Below are positions 34,901-45,739 of a stretch of DNA of 64,000 nt, one piece after another. Source of the stretch: Pyronema omphalodes. Lineage: Eukaryota > Ascomycota > Pezizomycetes > Pezizales > Pyronemataceae. Each line of letters starts with the position of its first letter. Within the stretch, counting starts at the first letter, position 1. The stretch covers positions 682,001 to 746,000 of the forward strand of contig JAJJXM010000001.1 in NCBI GenBank assembly GCA_024516155.1, read 5' to 3'. Both the position numbers and the translations under genes were made by a program. Below the pieces are notes generated by a model, which saw only the letters and a list, made by a program, of their open reading frames with translations, was not told the origin of the DNA and did no database searches.

Positions 34901-36068
34901 TATCCCGCTCCCAAAAGAATGCATCAAAACCGTTAAACCTTCGCCACCAACAAATGTTGCAAATTGCACTTCGCCTTTTCCGCAATACACACCTGAATTC
35001 TCTGCATGCACTATGCTGAATATATTTGTGGTCCGCCGGCTTTTGCACCCGACATTTTCCAGTCCCCATGCACTCATCCGTCCTCGGGAATCGAATACTA
35101 TAACGATTTCAGGTGACCTCTGAGCTACATCGATCAGTCGATTCAATGTTTCCCGAGATTCTTCATCGTTGTCGACTGTATTTGCCGCCCGCTCCGTAGC
35201 CCTTGTAAATATTCTTCTATCCACCACCAGTGCATGGTGTATATCGGACCTAGGTCCATCCAAAGCCGGTGGTATTGATTCCCGGAGGTCTATCGTAGCC
35301 CATAACTGTAGTTGGTGTGAATCATGTGGATGTACTGGCGCCCATACTCTGAGTACCTGGTCTACAGTAATGGTGTAGAGAGCATTATCAATAGTTTCCT
35401 CCGGATGTACCGGCTGTCTCCATTGCATCCAAGTAACCGCTCTCGGATGTGCCAAATACGAAAAATCGGCCTCATCATTCCCCTCTCCTATAGAAATCTT
35501 CCACCAAATCTTGACGAGTCTATCATGTTTGGCGATTGTAGCAGCCATCGAAGCATCCGGACAAGTTGCAATAAGCTTCAATGGATTCGCAAGACTTCTG
35601 CTCCATAGCTTTCTTGTTTCCTGTTCCGAAACTAGGTACATACAGATAGAGTTACTCCCGATTATGAGCTCATCGTTGATTCCCCATGCGAGGGTGGTAG
35701 CATTTCCGGAGGTAATATCGAGCGTGATCTTGGTTAGTAACGTCCACTGCAACAACCGATGACGTTAGCATTCCCGACGTTATACAGACCTCCATGGAAT
35801 CAAAACATACCTTCACGTTCCCCCGTCCTCTGAAGTGAGGTTTATAGACCCAAACATTCCCCGCGCCGCAGACCGCAAGCTTTCCAGTGACCTCATCAAT
35901 AGCGATAGCTGATAGCTGGTGGTCAAAGTATATAGTCTGGAGGAGCTTATCGACACCTGCGAGTAGAACTGCGGTATTTCCGGATATATACGCGATTATT
36001 CGATTTCGATCCCAGTCCACGGTGCAGAGAGCCTGTAGGGTTGGTTGAGGCAGGCCGGGGAAGAACAT
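31952..36068 (-). CDS. rav1: RAV1, central subunit of the RAVE V-ATPase assembly complex
   Basis: Four exons, 36068-35811, 35746-34636, 34586-32745 and 32679-31952, give 1312 residues. The acceptor at 34588-34587 is chosen over one three codons earlier because it keeps phase (SVILNSG-SYMMTLHADH). The start MFFPGLPQPTLQALCTVDWD, then RIIAYISGNTAVLLAG and LAVCGAGNVWVYKPH, are typical of Rav1/rabconnectin N-termini. WD40-like blades fill roughly the first half. The Rav1 C-terminal domain follows, with PIESYASRKD, MSWREITWAFHSDSQE, YLALKKKNVLAGLWRMAHW and KHRF-EYAAAFFLLGDYLEDAVN across the last junction. RAVE reassembles V1 with V0 on vacuole and endosome membranes. The family match is strong along the whole length. 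Confidence 0.94.
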
Positions 36069-36785
36069 CGGGGAATTAGGAGGAGCGTAGAAGCTTGGAC
36101 GCCGAGTCGAGGGGAATTATTCTGGAACTATGGATGGCTGGTGCGCCTTTGGAACATGTCCTTATGCCGAGAGTTGGAGTGGAGGGTGCGGGTAGTTGCG
36201 TGGGTAAGCTGTTGATGATGCGTGTCGCATCTTCTTGAGCTCCTCCCGCGGCGCGTGGCCCCTCCACGCGAAACCCCCGCAAGCTAAAGTAGAGTCTACA
36301 CTCGGGCTAATTCACCTTTTTCTATCGTTGTGCGCGGGTGGCAGATGGGGTTGGTGATCATCGCACACTGGTGGTTGCAACCGGTTTTGAGCGGGCCTTT
36401 CGGCGTCAAAGACAAATTGGGATGATGTGTGATAAATTCCTAAAAACCAACCCACGAAACCAAGAAAATAAAGTTACTCCTCCCTTCTGCTGAATAAATA
36501 CATCGAAGTTACATAGATGCTAAATACTTTTACATCATAAACATCATAAGTAGCAGCAGTAATAGAGAAATAATGAAAACTCCAATGGTATTGCGCCCGT
36601 GCAAATACCCAGTATTCAACCGATGCAAACGCCCGCTCAAAAACACCAAAACCTTGTCCCAAAAAGGCATAAATGCTGAAAACCTGAACTGAAGCATAAA
36701 AAGGTATACGAAACGAGCAGAAAATAATATAAAAAAAAAGAGGAAAAAGAAAGAAAGAAAAAGAGTAAAAAACAACCGTCAACAA
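36069..36785. other. intergenic between SFI1 3' end and RAV1 5' end
   Basis: 717 bp. The RAV1 promoter must lie here, because both genes are on the minus strand. There is a T-rich stretch on the minus strand (36725-36775) just after the SFI1 stop. No gene seen. Confidence 0.6.
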
Positions 36786-39639
36786 CTACAGCGCCCCAAT
36801 GGAGCTCTGACTCCGATGCGTTGGTCCTGAGCCAACTAACGTCCCATCGTCTTCCGACTCGTGATGAATGTTGACTTTCCCAAACATGCTCTTAGCAAAA
36901 ATGTTATATCTCTTCAGAGGACTTCCTGGGCTTCCGATAGACGCATTTGGCATGAGACTTAAACTCCTATTGTTGAGCATCATACCGCTCTTCCTTCGTC
37001 CCGTCGTCTTCCATCCCGGTGTCTTGAATGGTCTCGGAGGCGTTACTGCACCATCTCTCATCGGAATAACCGTAACCTCGCCATATTCCCCTTCAAAAGA
37101 GCTGCGCCTGGATTGTTGCCGCAAACTAGCCTTCGCCTTCCACATTCGTAACAAGAACTGATATTGTCTCTTCTGTCTCCGTTCTGATTCCTTAACAGAA
37201 ACCTCGATTCTCGTAGCAAACCTCGAGTATCGGTTATTCCACTTCTCGAAATACTGACCAACAAGCTCAAGATTCTTTTCTCGAAGATAAACCTCCAGCC
37301 GAGTGTCGAGTTCCCGGAGGTGGTTGAATTTCGCAATCCAGACCTCTAGACCTTCTCTCATCAGACGTTGGTTATTGACTTCATTTGCTTCATTCTTGTT
37401 ACGTTGGATTTGCGTCATCTTATCAACCCAGAGTGATATCGCTCCTCGGCCTAGGTCCGGTAATACAACAGTCCGGAATCGATCCTCTGCTCGATGCTCC
37501 ATATACCAAATCTCCCTCGTCCTCTTCCTCCAATGATCGAAAAATAACCTAGCAATCGCCCGTTTTCGTTCCCTAGAAATATCCTGGTACGTCTTCCTTA
37601 ATCGGTTCTTCTTCGATTCATTCGTGGCCGCTTTCCATTTCACCAATGCGTGCTTGGCAGTATAAAAGAACCTCGCCTCATCCGCCAATTCTTCCTGGGC
37701 TTTTACATCACTTAACCTCTGCTGCCAATTCACCAATACATTTCTCATCGTCTTGAATGCCATAACCGCCCTAAACTTCAATGCTCTTTCTTGTAGTACC
37801 GAGGCTTTATACTGCAGCTGCTCCCTCCACCACTGAAATATCCTTCCCGCAAGATTCTTCCTCCGCATCCTCCTCACTTGCTGCGCCGCAACTTGAAGCC
37901 TAGTCTGCTTCTCCTGGATCTTCTCGATAAATAACGCCAGGGCTCCTCGAACTAATTTTCTGTTATGAGTCCTAGAAACCAATTGGAGTCGCTCTTGTCT
38001 AACCCAATGCTGTAGTGTATTGCGTCTTATCTGAGAGTCATGATATTCCGCCATGATATCGTGTCGCAGGGTTAACCTCCATGTCAGAAATGTCTTCCGG
38101 ATAAGATTGACTTTATACAACTCGGCGGCAGCGATTTCGTTCCGAGTCCTTTGTCGCCAGATTGTGAATTTCTCATGCATAATCCGGTCATCTACAAGAT
38201 CTCTGACGCATTTCGTGAAGCGAGCAATAGTGACTTGTCGGCGCCAGTTATCCAAGGCGGTTTGCTGACGTCGCATATCGTAATAATCCAGGGCTCTGTC
38301 TTGATCGTCCAAGCTATCTTCCGTTTTCTGGACCCAACGGGACAAAAACTTCTGTAACGTTCGATGCCGGAAGAATTCTTTGGCCTTTGCATTCAGCTCC
38401 ATTGCATGGTCCATTTTCTCCCTCCACTGACTCAGGGCGACGCTTGCTAGGCGCTCTAGGTACCGTTGGGGAACAGCTATATTGAGGTGCTTGAAATACC
38501 ATTTCCAGTAGAAATAAGCGGCGAGGTTTTTTTGATATAAGATCACAGCTTGGTCTTCCAGTTGTTGACGGCGGTTGTAGGCCTTTATCCAACGTTGAAG
38601 AACCACGGAGAGCTGGAAATGGATAACTTTCTGATGGTTTCCTTGGACCCGGGATTTCCAGATGTTGAAATACTTTCGAGCCAAGATGCGTTGCTTTACT
38701 TCGTGTGTCCTCTGAACTATCGCGGCAGTGTTGCGGACCCATACATCCCAAGTTTTGGCCATAATCGAGAGGTCGTAGCGTCGTCCTGCTCGTCGTTCTA
38801 ATACTGCGAACCAGCGTTGTTCCTGTTGAATGTCAAATGACTGCCATACCAAAATTGTGGCCAGACAAAGCCGTCCGCTCCCGAAAGAAGTTGCATACCA
38901 CAATATCAACAGTCTTCTCTTTCCAATGCCGAAATACTTTCCGCATCATAACGCCGGTATAAAACCGACTCGCCGCATGCGCTAGTTCTTCGTGAACAGA
39001 ATCATCGGTTAATTCTTCTGTGCTATCACTCGCATGCCTCCGTTCCTGTGTATTTAATCGCTGCCTTTGTGCTGCAGCGTTGGCCGCATTGACCGCTCCT
39101 TCCGGCGAACCCCCGAGGGTTTTCCTCGTCGGTCGTACCTCAACCTGCGGAACTCTCTGCTGCGGTCCTGTAGACTCATCATCTCCAGTATATTCCTCCT
39201 CCTCATCATCATCATCACCATCCTCCTCGTTCTCACTACCCGAACTCTTCCCCCTATCCCTCCTTCCTTTCGCAGCTTCATATCTCATCCTATTATATTC
39301 TCCCATGATTGCTTCCGACACAGGTTCCGTAAAATCTGTGTACCTAGAATTTTCCAAATCCACCCCAATTTTCTCCAACATCCACCCAAACTTTTCTCGC
39401 AGTCCCTCCCCTGGTGCCGATTGCATCTGCATTATAAACCGGAAATAAACGCTGTCTAATGCTGGGTCGATTTTGTGCGCTGCTAATACTGTGTCGTACG
39501 CTTTCCATATAATTCGAAAGGATTGAGAACCAGGGATTGTTGTTGCAAGAGCGACAATCTCGTGCAAGATGTCGAGATCCGCGTCGGTGCATTGTAATAG
39601 TGAGGCGGGCTCTTCATCGTCGGAGGAGATGGATGGCAT
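36786..39639 (-). CDS. sfi1: Sfi1-like centrin-binding spindle pole body protein
   Basis: Two exons, 39639-38899 and 38840-36786, give 931 residues. The 58-base intron (GTATGC...GGCAG) is phase 0. An N-terminal helical region has an acidic Asp/Glu tract (EEDGDDDDEEEE) in the middle of exon 1. From VFRHWKEKT onward there are about 20 Sfi1 repeats, each with a Trp followed by basic residues about every 25-35 positions (YFNIWKSRV, VLQRWIKAY, ALSQWREKM, KFTIWRQRT, VLVNWQQRL, YFEKWNNRY). Each such helix binds one centrin/Cdc31 in known Sfi1 proteins, building the half-bridge and controlling spindle pole duplication. The C-terminus is Ser/Arg/Pro-rich (RPFKTPGWKT, SPGSPLKRYN) and could be phosphorylated by Cdk. 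Confidence 0.92.
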
Positions 39640-40357
39640 GGCTGCTATGAAGCCGTCGCGGCATGAGCGGTTGGCGAAGGCGCAAGAGAGTTGTAGTTAA
39701 AGCGATTGAACGGGCGGGTTTTCTGACTCGGACTTCGGGCTTCGTGTTTCAGTTGACTCGGTTCTGAGATGGGAACGAGGGATACAGTGTCGCAGCGAAG
39801 TTGGTGAAGTCGTTGTTGTGCGGTGACGAAGGTGACGATGCACTCTGTTCTGTATGCGTCCCTAGCAACCAACGGTAGAGAGACAGCACACAAACCCGGG
39901 GTGCAAATGCAGATGCGACGATTGAAGAATTGACGAAACAACGCGACGCGTTCTGCGCATGTGCGCTAGAGAGGATTTAGTTAGAGTACGGGTGAGAATG
40001 GACTTCTAGTGTTGATCGGTTAGGTGAATGGTATGAAGGAAACAAACAAATAAAGGTCTAAAACACAGGTGGTACGTGCTTCAAATCAAAAATGGCAGCT
40101 GGGAAAGTTGTTTATTTACGTTCCACGAAGTACCCACGAGGTCAATAGCAACAACCACAATCACTGTCACGAAGGGTATCACTGATATGTAATCAGTTGC
40201 CGTTGGAGAAATGTTACAGAGCTAGTAATAAACTGTTAATTGCTCTTTCTTGTACACTGCCTCCATATCCGCATGAGGGTGTCTTTTGTATCTCATACTT
40301 AACATCATGTCGTATCGGTCATTCTCAAATATTTACAACACATTCTTATATCTGGTC
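39640..40357. promoter_or_regulatory. SFI1 upstream region with MCB-like element
   Basis: 718 bp between SFI1 and the HODM-like gene. It contains AACGCGACGCGT (39940-39951) with ACGCGT at 39946-39951, the core bound by MBF in yeasts, about 300 bp upstream of the SFI1 start. The remainder, next to the HODM-like gene's 3' end, shows nothing notable. Confidence 0.5.
39940..39951. promoter_or_regulatory. MCB-like element upstream of SFI1
   Basis: AACGCGACGCGT in the plus-strand reading, about 300 bp from the SFI1 start codon. ACGCGT is a palindrome, so orientation is not decisive. Confidence 0.4.
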
Positions 40358-41751
40358 CTAGAATGGATAACTGACAACCTCCTCCTCCTTCTCTAGCGGC
40401 AAGCCTGCCTCTACCTGTTTCTGATGCTCCTTATCCAAATAAGGCAACAGCACCTTCTCATACCTTTCTCTTCCTTTGTATTTCGCCACATCATCATCCC
40501 AACTTCTAATAGCACTCGCAAGACGTCCGGGGACATATGGCTCCTTCACAATCTCCGTAATAGGAACAAAGTAAGTCCTAATCGTAAATACCACTCCACC
40601 TGTCTTCGGCAACCTTCTCAAACTCTGCCTCTCAGATCTAAAATAAATCTGTTCTATCGGCTTATTATCTTCCGCAGTGAACCATCCAAACTCCCCCGGT
40701 TGTCCATCCTCACTTCCAATACTAGGAGACCACGGCAATTCTCCATCAACCTATTCCAATTAGCTGTATCCTTTAAATCATAGCAGCGTAACTTACTTGA
40801 ATAAAATAATTGCTCCTCCCCATACACTCCTCCACCTTCAACCTCCCAAAAAAGTTCTCCATTCCTTTCTTCAACTTACTCTCAAAACCCGGTACATCCC
40901 CACTTCTATGGATCTCATCCAGCCCCATCCCCATCTTATCCCCCAATCTCCAAAAGCCCGTCAACAACGTAGCACCAGCTTGAAGATAATACTGTCCATC
41001 CTTTCCTTCTATCATAATCGCTAAATCATCCTGAACCCACCTTGCAGCCATCTGCATGGGGTCTTCTTTCAGCGGTCTTTCCATAATATCAAAGCTTTCC
41101 CCAGTAATAATATTATCCATCCCGCGCTCAGTTTTACGATATAAACTCGGATATCTTGCCGGTAAATATCGGCATAATTCTTCAAGGAGTTCATAAGCAT
41201 GGGGTAAAGCAGCTGGAAGAGTATCGCAGCATTTTTTGCCACGGGAAATTATACGAGCAGCTTTTTGGGAATGGTAGCTAAGGTAATCGGAATCGAGCTC
41301 GATCCAGTCAGAGAAGGAAAGTCGGCGTAGTCCCATGGTTATGAAATATTTTGGGCCGTATCGGAAGGGGCGATAAGGGAGTGGTGGGGTGGAGAGTGTC
41401 CAGTCTGGGTATGGAGGCGGAAGAGGGGTTATGAAATCTGATGGAGGCCATGCTATGAAGAGACGGGATGTCAGTGGTCAGTGTTATGGTTTGTGAGAGA
41501 TTTATAGTATGGAGAGAAGAAGCGGGGGATGATTAGAGAGATGGGATGGAATTACCACCGGGAATTCGGTCGGATTTTTTGAAGTTGCTAACACTGGAAG
41601 CTTTTTCTGGAGGGGGGGTACGGGATTCGGGGGTTGGCCGGCGCTGGGTGGTTGTGCGATACAGGAGGATTGAAATAATAAACACAACGAATAAGCAGTA
41701 GTACCCCCATATCGGAAGCGGTACTATCGGGGAAGAAGTCAAGAACGACAT
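40358..41751 (-). CDS. membrane-anchored HODM alpha-like (DUF3445, HRQ family) protein
   Basis: Three exons, 41751-41556, 41452-40797 and 40750-40358, give 414 residues. The N-terminus has one hydrophobic helix (about 13-31, IWGYYCLFVVFIISILLY) followed by Arg and Pro-rich linker, suggesting ER or other membrane anchoring. The DUF3445 domain starts with LPYRPFRYGPKYFITMGLRR and DWIELDSDYL, and continues with MQMAARWVQDDLAIM and AGATLLTGFWRLGDKMGMGL. The end has SERQSLRRLPKTGGVVFTIR. Bacterial relatives include the heme-dependent oxidative N-demethylase alpha subunit; the fungal members have no proven substrate. The family assignment is fairly firm; the function is open. Confidence 0.82.
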
Positions 41752-42363
41752 GTCGTGTGCTCGTAAACTTTGCTAAAATTCAACGGGTATCGCGAGTTAT
41801 TTGTAGCGTGGGATAATAGATGGGTAACCTGCCCCCACAATATAATTGGGGACAATATCATCTCAATATATTGTAGAGCTACGTTGCTTCACGGTACTTT
41901 GCGGTATCTTGCTTTCTTTTTTCAACTGCGGGTGTATTGTTGGGGGGGGTCTCCAGTACATACTCGTGCAGAGGGGATGATCAATTAAAACTTATCGATA
42001 TGCATCTGCACAATAAACCTTACGTCGGCAACTTATATTCTGTGTAGCCATCGATGTGCGTTATTCCTGTCATTCACAGCGTCTTGACAAGCATCAGCAG
42101 CCTAAAGGAGTAAAAACTTCCCGTCGCAACACAATCAATGAAAATGCTTTCAGAATCTCAGCAAGTCTTGGCCGTTTGTTCCCATAGATATCAATGATAA
42201 CCATCGATTGCATAAGCATAAATCCGAATAGTTTAATTTACATTTGTTACAAAGCAAACTAAGAAACGGAGTGAAGGTAGGTAGGTGTTATCAATTCTCT
42301 GCATTCCAATGTGGATATCATGTGTATACTGCATTCTCAAAAAAGCTCCCGCCGCCTACTTCT
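41752..42363. other. intergenic, no gene seen
   Basis: 612 bp between ALG9 3' end and the HODM-like gene 5' end, both on minus. It should contain the HODM-like promoter. A G8 run lies near 41941. Confidence 0.6.
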
Positions 42364-44520
42364 CTACTTTTCTAGATCTTCAACGACGGATTCCATAACG
42401 GATTCCACAACGGGCTCCACCGAGGGCTCCACCGCTGTCTTCGTCGCCTTTCTCCGGTACAAACAGTACTTGCCCCAACTACGAACATTTGGGATACCCT
42501 TAGGAACCCATAGTATTCTACCAAGAGTTGGTGTCCTCACTGTATCCAAGAAATCTTCACATCGTCCTTCTTCCCATTCTTCCATTGATACCTGATAATC
42601 CTCCGCGGGTATCGGGTCGCGATTGAAGTAGGACTCTACTAAATAATCGCAAGTATCAAATGAGACCTATAATAGATTAGTTAAGCCCCGTGCAGAAAGA
42701 TTACATAAAGAAGGAATGCGAGGTAAGTCAGGAAAACTTACATATTTCGATTCATCCCCCAAATTCTGATCATTCATTCCACTGGGTATCATCCAAGTTC
42801 CTGGCCTCATCCAATCCTTTGTATTCTCCGGAAACTCCCCAGGTAATAACCCATCAAACGCACTTTTTACAAATTTCGCTCTGACACCATCGGGTAGGAA
42901 ATAGCTCGACGGAAATCGATACCATTCTTTACCCAAACAAAGGTTTCCCGTATCATTTGCATTCAGAGCGGAGTAGACTTCCATTGGAGCTGAATACGCG
43001 CTCACCACTGCAAGAACTCGAGAAAGAGAGACCAAAGCTGCTGCTAACAGTGGTAGGGCTAGAACAGTGAAGTTTAATAGGTCTTGAGATTTACCACTTG
43101 TTAATCGGTTGGATAACCGTCCCCAGACAAGTAGGATGACGTGATACGCCATTGCGGCGTTTAGGCAGAGTGCTGGGTACGCAACATACATAAACCGCTC
43201 TTCTTTGTGGGGTTGCGCAGTGAAGATGGCGAACCAGAGGTAGAATGGGGCGGAAAGCGAGATCATGCGGGGAGAAAATGTTGGTGTCGGTGAGCGCAGT
43301 GCAAAAAAGTAGTAGATGATTACGCAAGGGGCACTAATCAGTGCCAGAGGAAGAAGAATGTTGAAGTTCAAGGCTAAGTTGGCAAGGTAAAACCACCATG
43401 GTTCGGTACCGTAGATATTGGGCCCTTTGCCCGGGCCACTGAAAACATTGTAAAGCACAATATTTAGAGGGACAATTTCAAGCTTCTTGTAGGCGAAGTA
43501 GTCGATTTGAACAATACCGGCCTGAAAATTGTAAGCTTTGCCATTGGACTGAATTGAGAAAACCTACAAGTAGTAATAGTGAGGCAATTCCACCCTTTAT
43601 CAGACGAGCAGTTGTGGGGAAAACTCCCCATGATACAGCAGCCATGAATAATTCCTCTGCAATGTGGGGAATGACCATAGCCATACTGAAGGGCCAGCCC
43701 AATAGTCCACCAACTGCAAACCAAAATACACCCTCCGCAGTCCGGAATCCTTTTCGGCGGTCAATGAAGGCCACCATTCCAAGCATGGTAGTGTACATAG
43801 CGAAAGTCGATGGAAGAAACGCTGTAGCAGCGTGAAACATTCCGGCACTGGCTACGGTGGTAACCAAATACAAAATTCCAACTCTTCTGTTGATATTCAC
43901 GGAAACAGCGCTATAAAGCTTTGTCTCGCAAAGGGCGCAAAAAGCTGCAAATATACAGCGTAGCCCATAGAATTCGTGGAGCTATCCCAAAAATTAGAGA
44001 TTTAAACCAAATCCAAAAAGCCGGATATGTTTTTACCTTGTTGAGGTTTGGTATCTCGGAGAAAACGCGACTCAGCACGGCATGTAGCCCCACGTAGGCC
44101 CAGCTTCGAATAGCATACACCGGTGAGTACTCCCATGTTTGCAATCCATAGCCATGCGAGAGGTAGTGTGTCGGCTCCCAGAAGTTGAACACTGCAACGT
44201 CATTAGCACCGCCGAGCGGCACAGCAGCCTAAACACCACGTCTTCCTTTTCGCACCTTCATCGCAATCGGGAATCGTCGCAAACGTCGCGGAGAACAGTC
44301 GAATAAGGAGGAGTATGGAGAATGCCGTTGTCGAAGACAGAATCGGACGCGACCTTCGGAAGCTAGTGGACACACAGCGTGAGCTTAAAGGCCAATTAAC
44401 TGGGAGCGGGTAAAAGTACACATCGCCGTCAACATTCTTGTCCGAGACAGATATCTCTTCAGTCACGATTGACGCAACGGGACTCTCGCCCTTCGGTCTG
44501 GGTCGATGTCTGGGCGGCAT
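42364..44520 (-). CDS. alg9: ALG9-like alpha-1,2-mannosyltransferase (GT22)
   Basis: Five exons, 44520-44256, 44191-44037, 43981-43568, 43521-42742 and 42666-42364, give 638 residues. The GT22 first-loop motif spans the first junction: IPDCDE then VFNFWEPTHYL, where the Asp/Glu pair is catalytic in the family. Further matches are YAIRSWAYVGLHA, MFHAATAFLPSTFAMYTTML, YNVFSGPGKGPNIYGTEPWW, and APFYLWFAIFTAQPHKEERF, the conserved loop of Alg9/Alg12/PIG-B. Many transmembrane helices follow. Alg9 adds two mannoses from dolichyl-phosphate-mannose to the lipid-linked oligosaccharide in the ER lumen. The C-terminus ends with Glu-Pro/Ser-Val repeats. It diverges from NAF1. Confidence 0.94.
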
Positions 44521-45739
44521 TATGGAGTCGTGCAGGTTTCCAGCAGTAGCGTGTTCGGTTCAGGTGTTCAGTAGGCAGCCTGCTCTGCATATGAGGGGGA
44601 TCGTGGAGTTTTGGTCGAATATTTTCTGGACAGAAATCAGATGCTAGATTGATTGTTGTTGTTCAACTGAATAACGGTGTTTCCGCCGGCCGCGCCGTCT
44701 CCGGGTCCAATCGATTATCCCTCCACAATTCTTTGGAACACTCAGCAGCAGGTGACAGGTGGAGCTTCTGGCCACGGAGATGAGGCCTTGCTTGTGCGGA
44801 GCATCTGCGCCCATCCTGGGAATGCTGCCGCTGCTCCGCTGCCGAGTCGCTGATTGATTAACATGACCGGATAGCTGGGAATGATGCTTAAGATAGAACA
44901 CCTGTCAAAAAGTTCCGAGAAGCTAGTATAAGTAGGTTGGAGATGAGGGACTTTCGGGATTTTTGAAGGGCCCGACTTTCAACTTGGAGCACACGGCATC
45001 ACTCTTGTCCCGTGATGCGATGGAAGTGAGAAGTTTACAATACTTTAGCAGTTTGATTGAGTGTTCACTGAGCTTTGTGAATCTGACTGATGTAATTTCG
45101 AAGCTTTGGTGAAATCTATAAAATATTTGCATTTCTGAATAACAATAGAGATGTTGCATTTGTGATGCATCTGCATCTCTGCTTGAGAATTACCTTACCA
45201 ACATCATGCCATAGAATCCAACAAAATATCTGAATTTCAGGACAATAATAGAAATGTCTGAGATGCACCTACTTCTCAAGAATTCACCTTATGCATTTCT
45301 GAACAATAACAGAGATATCTGTGATACACCTACATACTGCCCAAGAATGCCTTAAATATGATCTCATCCATCCCGTTATCTAATCAGACAAAGCGAACAC
45401 TGCGTCATTGTCCAATCCGCTTCTCTTCCTTTCGACATTCCAACCAATCACGCTTCACCCTTCCGAAGCACTCCCTCCGTGTGCCTCCTTCGCCGCCGTC
45501 GCACCCCTCCCTACCCTTCCCCCATCGGCTTGGGCCACCCACCAGTTTGAGCCGCATCGAATCCCTACTAGATCCCAGCTAGCGTCATCCTTCCGTGATG
45601 CGCGATCCAAACTCGCTTGACCCCCCGACGCCTCGCTTTTCAAAATAAATTTCTTACAGAGCCCAAGCTTCGCAGCAACCAAACCAACCACAACACTTCA
45701 CCTCCACACAGTGTCTGGGAAGCCGCACAGTCTGTGAAA
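44521..45739. promoter_or_regulatory. divergent promoter region of ALG9 and NAF1
   Basis: 1.2 kb between two start codons on opposite strands. It holds three diverged direct repeats (45118-45358) and a C-rich/CT-rich leader before NAF1 (45440-45739). No gene seen. Confidence 0.6.
45118..45358. repeat. three diverged ~65-100 bp direct repeats
   Basis: Copies start near 45118, 45223 and 45290. Shared steps in each copy are TGCATTTCTGA-like, ACAATARYAGARAT, GATRCAYCT and CAAGAAT...CCTTA. Overall identity is moderate by eye. Confidence 0.7.
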
